The notes beneath the pieces were generated by a model. That model was not told the origin of the DNA, did no database searches, and saw only the letters and a program-made list of their open reading frames with translations. A stretch of DNA of 64,000 bases. It comes from Euglena gracilis (lineage: Eukaryota > Euglenida > Euglenophyceae > Euglenales). The stretch spans positions 53,109,357 through 53,173,356 of the forward strand of contig CP154954.1 in the NCBI GenBank assembly GCA_039621445.1, read 5' to 3'. A program made the position numbers and the translations under genes. This document shows, piece by piece, positions 23,132 through 34,217 of the stretch. Numbering within the stretch: the first letter of the stretch is position 1; every line of letters begins with the position of its first letter.

Positions 23132-23252
23132 CCCAGCGCAGCGAACAATCACACAACTAACCGCCGGCGAGCAAGGCATGGCCTCACAATGTCTTTGTGT
23201 TTCGCCCTCGGTGTCCCTGCCTCCCTTTTCGGCTTGCCTCGAGGGAGTACGA

Positions 23253-23560
23253 AAAGACCTTGTTCGCCGGCGAACAAGGCTTGGCCTCGCAATGGCAAAG
23301 TGCGGAGCCCGAGGTGTCCTCGCCCCACTTTGCCCTTGTGGGGCCATGCCTTGCTCCCCGGCGGTGCTGTATTGTTTTTGGTGCGTTTGGTTAGGAGGTA
23401 CCCTTCTTTCCGGAGTTGGCTGGACACCTCGGGCTCTGCAATTTGCCCTTACTAAGCGGGACCTCCTCACCCAGCGCAACCAAACAATCCAAACAGAACC
23501 GCCGAGCAAGGCGTGGCCTCACAAGTGCCTTTTCTCGCCCGAGTTGGCTGATTCTAAATT
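23253..23560. repeat. Cluster of broken DIRS termini
   Basis: The right part of the terminus that B3 entered runs to about 23317. Another partial terminus follows to 23422 (ending GGAGTTGGCTG), a third starts at 23423 (GACACCTCGGGCTC), and more terminus-like sequence runs to 23560. None has an associated coding region except the plus-strand copy that continues to the right. Confidence 0.65.
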
Positions 23561-23738
23561 TGCCCTTCGGAAACCCAGAAGAAAGGAGCTTCAAATTTGA
23601 ATGAGAAGTCAGTAAAATTTTCCGGAATGTGACGCTCGTAGGGAATATCAAATCAGAATTTGTTGACATGCTCAAGACTTCAATGAAAAATGCAATTGCC
23701 AACACGAAGAAGAGCATCGCCGAACAATAAGAGCTTGC

Positions 23739-24397
23739 CCCTACTCGGGGACAGTCTTTTCGCTCCTGGGGATTTTCTCCTTCTGATATGCGCTGGCCCC
23801 AGTGGCCTTGAAATTGTTGAGGTTGAGAAGAATGATGACGGCCCCATTGGCCTTGATGATAATTCTGGACCAATGGCCCTCTGGATGTTGGCTCCACTGG
23901 TCCTCTTGAAACTTTGACAGTCCCCATTTCTCTTTGATCTGGGGCGCCATGCCCATTGAAAATCTTGGGGGGCCTCTGGGGGCCAATCCTTTTCCCCTGA
24001 CAGGGTTTGTGATGACGAAATGATTGGGGAGGTGTTGTGGACCTTCCCTGCCCCTGCCACTGGGGATCTGTTTGTGGAATCGGCCTCCCTGGCCTTGGTA
24101 TTGTTGGCCACCCTGGCCTTTGTTCCATCGGCCACCATGGCCATTGCTGTTGTGGCCTCCATGGACCAGCTTGAACAAGGTATTGGTGTGGTGGTCTGGG
24201 ATATGGGCCTCCATGGCCCTTGCCGTAGAGGCATGACAGCTGACTTGGCTTTGGTGTCCTTCGCAGTTTTCTGACCACTTTTCTGCCAAAGTCTGTGGCT
24301 GTCACTGGGTGGGTTTTTAGAAACGTTTTCTGGGGGGGGGATGGGACAGCCACGGATCCCCACGGTTGCAGCGCGCCGACAATTCGGCCAGCTTTAG
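23739..24397 (-). pseudogene. Inverted gag segment of B4
   Basis: Reading on the minus strand starts at the sequence that should follow AEQEL-type gag sequence at 23738 and ends at the sequence that should precede GFQYTVAAPG at 24399. Both breakpoints are within a few bases of collinearity, so this is an in-place inversion. Confidence 0.78.
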
Positions 24398-25527
24398 CGG
24401 GTTTCAATATACTGTGGCAGCCCCTGGAGTATGCCCTCAAAGGAGCAGTGGAGGACAAGGGGGTAACCCCCCCTCTGCTTTCTTTGTCAATGTGCATGGC
24501 AGGGACAAGCCAAAACAAGGGGGAGACCCAAAAAGGGGGCCCTATGGTATGTCAATCGACACCACCAATTACAAAGTAGAGGATCAGACAGTTGTCAAAG
24601 ATTTGCTATATTCTGGGTTCAAAATCAATGTGAAAACGTCCGCCCTCCAGCCCACCCAAATGGTAACCCATCTGGGTTTTCAACTGAACTTCTAGGAAGG
24701 AAAGTTACAAGTGCCTCCACAGAAAGTCAAAACCATAAAGTAGGAGCTGGTAAAAATTGTCAAAAAGATTACATGTCAAAAAGGCAGTTGGCTGCAATTT
24801 TGGGCCAAATAAGATGCAACCTAATGGCCCTATCCTTTTTAGAAGCTTTTATGTACACCCTGGCAATTTTTTTGGTGGCAAAGTCCACAGCCCCCTGGGA
24901 CTCAAAACACCCCCTTTCTCAGGAAAGCAAAGCCAAATTAAGGGAGTTAAAAAATTTACTGGACACACGGGGGGCAGACCCTTCCCCCAAAAATGCAACC
25001 AGAGTGTTGCACTCAGACAGCAGCACCCATGCCTGGGGGGGGGGGCTGGACATCCACACAGGAGAAATTGTGCAGGAATTTTGGAGAAAAGGCTCCATTT
25101 TGCACATCAATGTAAAGGAGCTCAGTGCAGCAATCAGCACTGCAAAAAAGTTTGAGCAAACCTGGAGATACCATCTCCTTGTCAGCTGACAACCAGGTAA
25201 TTTACTATTACCTAACAAAAGGTGGGGGCAGAAAGGCCCCATTCAACAAAATGCTGTGACCATTTTTCAAATGGTGCATGAAAAACAAGTAAACCTCCAA
25301 GTCAACTGGGAACCTTCAAAAGAATGCCTGGCAGACCCCATAAGCAGATGGGAAATGGACAGGGGGGATTATTATATAGACCCCCAACTTTTTCAATTGC
25401 TGAGACAGAAATTCAAAGATTTCATATATTTGGAAACAGATTTATTCGCTTCCTCGGGCAAACAAAAAAAAATTCCCAAATTTGTGGCCAGGTGGCCCCA
25501 GTTGGAGGACACATCAGTAAATACATT
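24398..25527 (+). pseudogene. RT remnant and RNase H of B4
   Basis: An internal deletion joins gag end (VEDQT) directly to the RT thumb region (VVKDLLYSGFKINVK), removing the YLDD box. RNase H follows (LDIHTGEIVQEFW, KELSAAISTA) with a conserved G run of 11 nt. An in-frame stop follows the thumb (TAG near 24692). Confidence 0.75.
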
Positions 25528-25807
25528 ATGAGCAAATCATGCAAAACAGGGGCCTCCTGGTGGGTGGCATTTGTTCCCTCTTGCAGGTGGTGAAAATGTC
25601 CCTGTAAGGGGTGCTTTTCAGGCAGGGGGTCCCTGGAAATTTCATTTTTATTAATTGGGGCCACAACGTGGCTGAATCCCAATAGGGGGTGACCATCAAA
25701 ACTTTGGTCTGGGGAAACATTTTCGACGTGGGTAGAAACTGTTGAACTATTGACCAGGGGGGGGGGGGGTTGCATAAAATCCCCCATGTTGTCCAGTGGA
25801 CATTGGT
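25528..25807 (-). pseudogene. Inverted methyltransferase-like segment of B4
   Basis: The minus strand gives PYWDSATLWPQLIKMK and FCMICS, which belong directly after the plus-strand FVARWPQLEDTSVNTL ending at 25527. A second inversion within the same copy. Confidence 0.72.
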
Positions 25808-25858
25808 GCTACGCTTTTGATTCCTTTGGTTTGGTGGGCTGAGATTCCACACCTGTTC

Positions 25859-26459
25859 TGAGTGTCCTTTCAGGAACTTCCTTGGCCACTGGCTTTTTAT
25901 TGATCTTATCTTATTTTTTCAGGCAAGCAAGACTATATCCAGACTTCTGAGGCATTGTGTCCAGTTTGATTGCTCCCTTTTGAAACGAATTAGGGGAACC
26001 TATTTTCACTATTCCTACTGTGTGGTCTGCCCTCCCACACACCCCTCCCAGGCCATTGCCGACAACCTACGAAGTTAGGCGGCTGGCAATGAAATGGGGA
26101 GGGTTTTTTTCACGGGGGGGGGGGGGCGCTGTCCAGGGGGTACTGTACAAGAGAACCACTTAAGGCGTAACACAGCTGCTGCCACCAAGGCCAGTCCAAT
26201 ACAACACTCCATGACCCCCCCCGTTGCCCACTCCTGGGCCCAATTGGGACGCCATCTGAGAAACCTGTGATTTCCCCCCAGAAACCACAAGTTATCTCAG
26301 AAGTCCACCCAGAAGCCCAGGCCGGCTCGGGTTGCCAAATTTGAATGCCAGGGCAGGGCCCCCTAGAGGCGGCACCAACAAAATGGCAGGGCCCGGAACT
26401 AACGATTTTCAAAAATACAAAATTGACATTGAAATCCCCAATTCTTGATGCAACCCTTT
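25859..26459. repeat. Non-DIRS segment, repeated three times in the window
   Basis: The first 90 bp (TTCTGAGTGTCCTTTCAGG onward) recur at 28375 and, diverged, at 32877-32960, each time next to a DIRS recombinase fragment. The rest is present only in the two duplication units. No coding sequence was recognised. Confidence 0.55.
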
Positions 26460-28981
26460 TTTGATCTGGGGCGCCATGCCCATTGAAAATCTTGGGGGGC
26501 CTCTGGGGCTTTACTCCTGAGAGGGTTTGTGATGCAGAATTGGTTGGGGGGTTGTTGTGGACCTGTCCTGCTCCTGCCACTGGGAATCTGTTTGTGGAAT
26601 CGGCCTCCCTGGCCTTGGTATTGTTGGCCACCCTGGCCTTTGTTCCATCGGCCACCATGGCCATTGCTGTTGTGGCCTCCATGGACCAGCTTGAACAAGG
26701 TATTGGTGTGGTGGTCTGGGATATGGGCCTCCATGGCCCTTGCCGTAGAGGCATGACAGCTGACTTGGCTTTGGTGTCCTTCGCAGTTTTCTGACCACTT
26801 TTCTGCCAAAGTCTGTGGCTGTCACTGGGTGGGTTTTTAGAAACGTTTTCTGGGGGGGGATGGGACAGCCACGGATCCCCACGGTTGCAGCGCGCCGACA
26901 GTTCGGCCAGCTTTAGCGGGTTTCAATATACTGTGGCAGCCCCTGGAGTATGCCCTCAAAGGAGCAGTGGAGGACAACGGGGTAACCCCCCCTCTGCTTT
27001 CTTTGTCAATGTGCATGGCAGGGACAAGCCAAAACAAGGGGGAGACCCAAAAAGGGGGCCCTATGGTATGTCAATCGACACCACCAATTACAAAGTAGAG
27101 GATCAGACAGTTGTCAAAGATTTGCTATATTCTGGGTTCAAAATCAATGTGAAAACGTCCGCCCTCCAGCCCACCCAAATGGTAACCCATCTGGGTTTTC
27201 AACTGAACTTCTTGGAAGGAAAGTTACAAGTGCCTCCACAGAAAGTCAAAACCATAAAGTAGGAGCTGGTAAAAATTGTCAAAAAGATTACATGTCAAAA
27301 AGGCAGTTGGCTGCAATTTTGGGCCAAATAAGATGCAACCTAATGGCCCTATCCTTTTTAGAAGCTTTTATGTACACCCTGGCAAATTTTTTGGTGGCAA
27401 AGTCCACAGCCCCCTGGGACTCAAAACACCCCCTTTCTCAGGAAAGCAAGGCCAAATTAAGGGAGTTAAAAAATTTACTGGACACATGGGGGGCAGACCC
27501 TTCCCCCAAAAATGCAACCAGAGTGTTGCACTCAGACAGCAGCACCCATGCCTGGGGGGGGGGGGGCTGGACATCCACACAGGAGAAATTGTGCAGGAAT
27601 TTTGGAGAAAAGGCTCCATTTTGCACATCAATGTAAAGGAGCTCAGTGCAGCAATCAGCACTGCAAAAAAGTTTGAGCAAACCTGGAGATACCATCTCCT
27701 TGTCAGCTGACAACCAGGTAATTTACTATCACCTAACAAAAGGTGGGGGCAGAAAGGCCCCATTCAACAAAATGCTGTGACCATTTTTCAAATGGTGCAT
27801 TAAAAAACAAGTAAACCTCCAAGTCAACTGGGAACCTTCAAAAGAATGCCTGGCAGACCCCATAAGCAGATGGGAAATGGACAGGGGGGATTATTATATA
27901 GACCCCCAACTTTTTCAATTGCTGAGACAGAAATTGAAAGATTTCATATATTTGGAAACAGATTTATTCGCTTCCTCGGGCAAACAAAAAAAAACTTCCC
28001 AAATTTGTGGCCAGGTGGCCCCAGTTGGAGGACACAGCAGTAAATACATTATGAGCAAATCATGCAAAACAGGGGCCTCCTGGTGGGTGGCATTTGTTCC
28101 CTCTTGCAGGTGGTGAAAATGTCCCTGTAAGGGGTGCTTTTCAGGCAGGGGGTCCCTGGAAATTTCATTTTTATTAATTGGGGCCACAACGTGGCTGAAT
28201 CCCAATAGGGGGTGACCATCAAAACTTTGGTCTGGGGAAACATTTTCGACGTGGGTAGAAACTGTTGAACTATTGACCAGGGGGGGGTTGCATAAAATCC
28301 CCCATGTTGTCCAGTGGAGATTGGTGCTACGCTTTTGATTCCTTTGGTTTGGTGGGCTGAGATTCCACACCTGTTCTGAGTGTCCTTTCAGGAACTTCCT
28401 TGGCCACTGGCTTTTTATTGATCTTATCTTATTTTTTCAGGCAAGCAAGACTATATCCAGACTTCTGAGGCATTGTGTCCAGTTTGATTGCTCCCTTTTG
28501 AAACGAATTAGGGGAACCTATTTTCACTATTCCTACTGTGTGTTCTGCCCTCCCACACACCCCTCCCAGGCCATTGCCGACAACCTACGAAGTTAGGCGG
28601 CTGGCAATGAAATGGGGAGGGTTTTTTTCACGGGGGGGGGGGGGGGCGCTCTCCAGGGGGTACTGTACAAGAGAACCACTTAAGGCGTAACACAGCTGCT
28701 GCCACCAAGGCCAGTCCAATACAACACTCCATGACCCCCCCCGTTGCCCACTCCTGGGCCCAATTGGGACGCCATCTGAGAAACCTGTGATTTCCCCCCA
28801 GAAACAACAAGTTATCTCAGAAGTCCACCCAGAAGCCCAGGCCGGCTCGCGTTGCCAAATTTGAATGCTAGGGCAGGGCCCCCTAGAGGCGGCACCAACA
28901 AAATGGCAGGGCCCGGAACTAACGATTTTCAAAAATCCAAAATGGACATTGAAATCCCGAATTCTTTATGCAACCCTTTTT
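26460..28981. repeat. Tandem duplication, unit 2 (2.52 kb)
   Basis: Copy of 23933-26459, including the inverted gag and methyltransferase segments. G runs differ in length between units (11 against 13 nt in RNase H; 13 against 14 nt near 26115 and 28632). The inversions therefore predate the duplication. Confidence 0.85.
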
Positions 28982-29480
28982 AAGACATTTTGGTGAACTT
29001 TCTTCTGCCTAAAATTGTGTGCATTGATCCGAGCCAAGTCAGGCACCAATGACGTCCCATAGATTTACACCACAATTGGACAATTGATGGACAATTACCT
29101 ATAATTGCACAGTGTGTGGTGAGGCACAAGGGGCTGCTGGGCCCGAAAATGCGGAGCATTTGCCTCCCAACCCATCACATCAGTGCAAAAACTTTGGAAC
29201 GGGAAATGACGTGTGCAATTTTGCCGGTGCGTCCTGGGGCTACTGGGCCAAATTTGCTTTTGGAAAGTGCCTCGCAACCCATAAATGGTGTGGCAAAAGG
29301 GGCTTCTTGGTTCGAAATTTCCAGCAACGGACTCCCAACCCAAACAAAAGGCACAAATGCAACAGAAAGGGTTTTCACTGAAATTCCGGTTCACAACTCC
29401 TCCATCCATTCTTGACATTCGTTCTCCTCCATCCCCTTCTTCGAGTGGCATTGGCTGCCCAACTTGGAACAACCTTGCAG
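28982..29480. repeat. Degenerate tandem repeat of about 80 bp
   Basis: Within 29110-29350 three related blocks share the pattern GGGGCTnCTnGG..CGAAA..GCAnC..CTCCCAACCCA. Flanking sequence to 29480 has no clear feature. Confidence 0.45.
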
Positions 29481-29491
29481 TCCTGCAGATC

Positions 29492-30063
29492 TCAAGGGTC
29501 ATCAAGCCAAATGTCACCAAACTCTTCAGTGGACTTCACCAGTAAATCCCACACTGGCCATTTCGTCCCTTTGCAGGGCCTGCCATCCAACACGAAAAAC
29601 CACACTCCAGTTTCAAAATATACCTTATTCTCGTACAGCAGCAGCAGAGCTTGTAACATGATGACCCTGGGGCTATACAAATTATAGAGCAGGGCTGCAG
29701 CACAATCTTGTAGGCAACCTCTGGCCACAAGGACCAAGGAGTATCGCACCAAAATGGCACATCCGTGGGCCAATACTGATGTAATAAGTCTTCTTCCAGG
29801 CTGAAATACTTGTCACACCTTGAATTACGTGAGCTTGCAAAAAGATCAATTTGGGGACCCACCCCCAAATTCCTGACAGATGTGCTTGAAATGGAGATAT
29901 CGAGCTGTGTAACCTTGCCTGACATACTTCCCCTGGACAGGTTCGGGAGAACCTTGACTAACAAATGTCCTCCTGTGAAAAGGGGGTGTGGCGATTTCCC
30001 CCTGGGGGGCCTCACTTCTTTTTCTTGCACTTCAGCCCTTCTGGCCCTTGACTTTTTCCCCAT
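29492..30063 (-). pseudogene. Retroelement C, copy 1 (RNase H/methyltransferase-like fragment)
   Basis: Starts MGKKSRARRAEVQEKE, then GPQIDLFASSRNSRCDKYF and FWCDTPWSLWPEVAYKIV. This matches the layout of the DLFAS...NPPW block of DIRS elements, with DTPW for NPPW. In a shifted frame (29492-29773) it continues VYFETGVWFFVLDGRPC..WPVWDLLV. It is not family A or B. Broken and partial. Confidence 0.5.
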
Positions 30064-30300
30064 CTTGCTGCGGAGCTCACTTCAAATTCCAAACTTACAC
30101 CAGAGGGCAGAGCAATCCAAAATTACTTGAACAGGCAAACATGACAAAGGAGTACGCTGATTTCCACTGTACAGAAAAAAATATACAGATGAGAGTTCCT
30201 AATTACGCAGGGTAAGTCTTAACTGCCAATCTTGGCATGTCAGCGCACTACTCTGTGATATCCACTGCACTCAGCACCTCAAAGGCTGCGGACACACTCC
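29976..30300. repeat. 325-bp direct repeat, copy 1 (5' part of element C)
   Basis: About 95 percent identical to 32481-32805 by eye. It covers the MGKKSRARR start and its upstream sequence. It could be an LTR-like repeat or simply the 5' ends of two C copies. Confidence 0.7.
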
Positions 30301-30349
30301 CCTTCCCAAAAAGCTTCCCAGAAGCTATATCGACTCCTTGTCGCAGCCT

Positions 30350-31360
30350 TTGTGGGCCGAACGGTGGGGCAGCCCCCCCCCCCCCGGAGCGCCGCCGAAA
30401 ACCGTCTTTTCCCGAACGGTGGGGCAGATCTCCTGGGGGAGCCACCCAAAGCCGTCAACCCGGCGAGAAATCCACTGTCGGGGGGGGGCAGCCTGCGGGG
30501 CGCCCAGTCACCGCTTTGGGGGCAGCCTTTGACGGGCGCTACAACCCTGCAAAACACCCAAAACGTGGGGGGGCAGCCTAATTGAGCGCCCGACTATCCA
30601 CAAGGGGCGATGGCAGCACATTTTGCGGCCACCTCGCCTCCCCGTCATAAAACAAAAAACAAACATGGCCACTGAAGGAATCATCACCTGTGGAGGGGCA
30701 GCTTCTCCTAGCGCCCAACGGTCCACGGGGGGGGGGGGGGGGCAGCCTCTGCGCCCACCTCACCTCCCAAAATTAAAAGCATACATTGGATCACCCGGAC
30801 AAATCCTCATCTGTGGAGGGGCAGCTTACCCCAAGCGCCCAACTGTCCACGGGGGGGGGAAGCTTCTGCGCCCACCTCGCCTCACAAACGCCACCTCTCA
30901 CTCCCACTGCCCTTTGCGGCTGGTAGTTAGTTCTTCGCCAACTCCAGTCCCCCTCTTCGGCTAGGACCGCAAACAGAAGGAAGATCACACGAAAGTCTGA
31001 AAGGCACGCCAACAAGGGAAATGTCGCCTTAGTCTGCCCTTCTTCTCCCCGAACTTCGGCTGAGAATATCCACCCAAGCCAATGTGGGGGGGGGGGGGCG
31101 GCCCTGCAGGGCGCCCTCAGGCCCACTTGAGACACATCGATTGACCAAAAAAGTGCGGGGGGCAGCCACCATGGCGCCTCGGCCCGTGAATCGGCCCTTA
31201 CAGGGTGGGGGGCAGCCTCAGCAGGGCGCCACCTGCCCACAGCCTCGCCCGCGATTGAATAAAATTCGGTTGAGCCCATCCCAAACCGAGGTGGGGGGCA
31301 GCCTCGCCAGGGCGCCGCATGCCCACAGGTCACCAGGGGTAAAAAGGGGGGGCAGCCATT
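30350..31360. repeat. G-rich interspersed repeat cluster
   Basis: At least ten blocks of a G run followed by CAGCC, then 10-40 bp, then a GGGCGCC or AGCGCCC element, at irregular spacing. G runs reach 17 nt (around 30729). No convincing exon. Confidence 0.6.
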
Positions 31361-31385
31361 GCTGGCACCATCAACCCCAACGGAC

Positions 31386-32569
31386 TCACTCCTCTGCCCA
31401 CTGTCTCTTCCTTCTCCTTCGTCTCCTTGCTGCCGATGTTGTCCAGTGGGGCACCCCCTCCTCGTCCAGCTCCATCCACTTCTCTGCCTCGGTCATCGCC
31501 TTCTTTTCCCCTCGTCGGCTCCGGTCCAGCAGTACTGCCCAGTAGCCACAGGGGGCTTTGCTGTGAAAGAGTCTTGTCCACTGTGGATAATAGTGTCTTC
31601 GAACTGCATACCTCTGCACCTCATCCCACAGAGGGGTCCCTTGACAATCTGGCAGCAGCACCACCAACTTTCTCCCTGGTGTCTTCCTCAGCACTTCCAC
31701 TAGGCGTTCTTCACCTGCTTCTTCCACGCTCACAGGCACCACCGTCACATGCGGCTTGGCCTGCAGTCTTTGTCGCACATCTGTCTCCAGCCGCATGCAC
31801 AACCAGGCCCCCTCGCCCTGGGGGGTGCTGGCAACCGACACACCCTGGTCCACCCGCTTGTCTGCGGCCTCCTCTTGCTGCTCTGTGTTGCATTCCACAT
31901 GACGTACACTGGCATGGCCTGCACCGGCATCATCTGTATTTCCCTGTGGACCACCATCTCCATGTCTGCCATCATGACCTCTGGCTTGCCACCTTGGACG
32001 TCCCCTGCCATGGGAACTCCTGGAATGTCCAACAGGACCATGTCCCTTCGCAGCATGTCCAGCACCAACAATTGCATCCCCAGACCCAGATGCGGCATGC
32101 ACGCCAGCAGCATGCACAACTCCTTCACCGTGTCCAGAACCCCCATCATGGACTCCAGCAGCATGACCAGAACTGGAATGTAGACCAGCATGTCCTCCAG
32201 CATGACCAGAACTGGAATGTGGGCCAGCATGGCCTCCAGCAGCATGACCAAAACTGGAATGTCGACCAGCATGGCCTCCATCAGCATGACCAGAACTGGA
32301 ATGTAGACCAGCCAGAGCTTCCAGATCCAGATCACTTCCTCCTCCAGCCTCACTCTGCGCACAATGCCAACACGTGCAATGACACCTTCTGAATGCCCAC
32401 TGGCTCCAGCGTCTCTTTGTGCATGTCCTTCTGTCTCATCTCCAGACATGTCATCTTCCGCATTGCTCATACTCCTTTGTGTGAAAAGGGGGTGTGGCGA
32501 TTTCCCCCTGGGGAGCCTCAATTCTTTTTCTTGCACTTCAGCCCTTCTGGCCCTTGACTTTTTCCCCAT
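31386..32569 (-). pseudogene. Retroelement C, copy 2 (gag-like plus downstream domain)
   Basis: Starts MGKKSRARRAEVQEKE at 32569. It has a Gly/His/Ser-rich gag-like region built from 14-codon repeats (SSSGHAAG type), then a better-mixed domain (31400-31800) with KLVVLLPDCQGTPLWDEVQ and YYPQWTRLF..GYWAVLLDRS. The last motif parallels YFETGVWFF..WPVWDLLV in copy 1, so both probably come from one family. The gag and domain parts sit in different frames. Not identified further. Confidence 0.5.
32158..32320. repeat. 42-bp minisatellite, four copies
   Basis: Copies of CATGACCAGAACTGGAATGT start at 32162, 32201, 32243 and 32285 (spacing 39, 42, 42). The multiples of three keep a frame open on the minus strand, consistent with expansion inside a gag-like coding region. 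Confidence 0.8.
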
Positions 32570-32805
32570 CTTGCTGCGGAGCTCACTTCAAATTCCAAAA
32601 TTACAACAGAGGGCAGAGCAATCCAAAATCACTTGAACAGGCAAACATGACAAAGGAGTACGCTGATTGCCACTGTACAGAAAAAATATACAGATGGGAG
32701 TTCCTAATTACGCAGGGTAAGTCTTAACTCCCAATCTTGGCATGTCAGCGCACTACTCTGTGATATCCACTGCACTCAGCACCTCAAAGGCTGCGGACAG
32801 ACTCC
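32481..32805. repeat. 325-bp direct repeat, copy 2
   Basis: Partner of 29976-30300, 2505 bp away and in the same orientation. Confidence 0.7.
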
Positions 32806-32959
32806 TTTCTTGCTTCACTTCCTTCAGCTTGGCACAGCCAATTGCGCCAGACCAGGCAGCCACGTAAACAATGTGTTCTGAGTGTCTTTTCAGGAGGATA
32901 CTTGGCCACTGGCTTTTTATTGACTTATCTTGGTTTTTAAGGCAAGAAAGACCGTACAT

Positions 32960-33833
32960 AACTGATTTTTTTGCTCTCAAATCCTCGGTTTATCAGACTT
33001 ATCACAAGTCAAACGAACCACCAGTGTGTTGGGTAGGGTACTCTACATCAAGATTAAGTGCAAAGGACAAAACTTCCATAATTGGGAAAGGGTTGGTCCA
33101 TTCCCAGTGTCCCCAAATAAGCCCATTTAATTTAATGGTGTGCTATGTGGCTGCTACACGTTTATTCGTCAGACCAGGGGGGGCCCCTTCTGATTTCATT
33201 AAAACCCCCCTTCAGGGACATAAGTGCAGACATAATTGCTTCCATCACAAAAGACTTTTTGGCCAAGCAAGGGGTACCCGCCAGCTGTGGGGGGCCCATT
33301 CCACCAGAGGAGCAGGGGTTGGTTTGCTCAAAAAATTGGGCCTTTCTACCCAAGAAGTTTGTGAAACTTTTGTGTCGGCTTTTACAGCCCACTATCAAAC
33401 ACTTGGTACTCGAGGTTGGAAAATGCCCTGGCCGCCCTAATTTTATTGCACAATCTGGTCTCACAAGGGCAAAATGCGGAGCCCGAGGTGTCTCGTACTC
33501 CCTCGAGGAAAAACGACAAAGGAGGAAGAGGCACCGAGGGCGAAGCACAAACACTTTGTGAGCCCGACCCCCCCACCCGTAAAAGAAAATTTGTGTTCTA
33601 AAGCCATCGGTCAGAGAGTGGGGGCCAGGGAGGGGGGCACCCCCCAGTGGAAAGAAGCCAGTCGGAGCAGCATCATCAGTCAACTCCGGCGAGTCAGCAC
33701 TAAGCGGGACCTCCTAATCCATCGGACCCAAACAATCCAAACAACACCGCGAGCAAGGCATGGCCTCACAAGGTCCTTGTGCTTCGCCATCGGTGTCCCT
33801 TCCTCCCTTGTCTTTTTTCCTCGGGGAGTACGA
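32960..33833 (+). mobile_element. DIRS 3' end B6 (truncated recombinase and terminus)
   Basis: Recombinase sequence (VKRTTSVLGRVLYIKIK equivalents, then HSTRGAGVG in 32871-33440), an internal complementary region with its junction at 33492/33493, and a terminal repeat ending AGTACGA at 33833. Everything 5' of the recombinase is absent. Confidence 0.75.
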
Positions 33834-34217
33834 ATTCCGAATTTTCCCTTCGACAGCAAGAAGGAAGGAACTTCAAATACTTTATCAATTGTATGAAGAA
33901 TTCGATCAACTTGATAATCTGGAAAGACAGACTCGTGCAGAACAAATCAGCAGAAGTTGTTGAGTTTCTTTTTTTTGGAAGGACTCCGATGAAACATTCA
34001 ATTTCAACGAAGCACAACGCTGGACAACTTCATGAGGGAGAGGCCTAAGCAGCTGAACATCCTGACGGTTTGGATTGACCGTTTCGAACCGTGGCCGCCC
34101 CTTCCTCATCATAAATTTCAAAAATCCCAAAAAAACCCAAGTGACAACCACAGACCCTGGCAGACAGTGGCCAGAAGAAACTGTGTGGGGGAGAAGCAGC
34201 AGCCAGCAGGCCAATAC

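Larger units (their letters stand above)
18041..23252 (+). mobile_element. DIRS-type retrotransposon B3 with inverted RT block
   Basis: It begins GACACCTCGGGCTCCG at 18041 and ends AGTACGA at 23252, opposite in orientation to B1 and B2. The flanks, GGGCGGAGCAC on the left and AAAGACCTTG on the right, rejoin into a stretch of another family B terminus (compare 4270-4285), so B3 also sits inside a DIRS terminal repeat, again without duplication. Inside, 20251-21110 runs backwards, and a C-capped element occupies 19428-19895. Confidence 0.85.
23545..25858 (+). mobile_element. DIRS copy B4, scrambled by inversions
   Basis: Plus-strand 5' region and gag start (MKNAIANTKKSIAE at about 23683) to 23738; then 23739-24397 inverted (rest of gag); then plus again to 25527 (gag end, deleted RT, RNase H); then 25528-25807 inverted (methyltransferase-like region); then a plus-strand recombinase scrap to 25858. 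The 3' end is missing. Confidence 0.75.
23933..26459. repeat. Tandem duplication, unit 1 (2.53 kb)
   Basis: Unit 1 runs from TTTGATCTGGGGCGCC to ATGCAACCCTTTT and is followed directly by unit 2 at 26460. Most of the length is almost identical, but about 100 bp near 23975-24070 differ strongly from the matching part of unit 2 (26505-26590), which suggests later conversion or an older exchange. Confidence 0.85.

Noticed and set aside
26054-26093. Hairpin CATTGCC...GGCAATG as a tRNA or small RNA gene
   Set aside because: The stem is short, there is no cloverleaf, and it is present only in the two duplication units (again near 28573).
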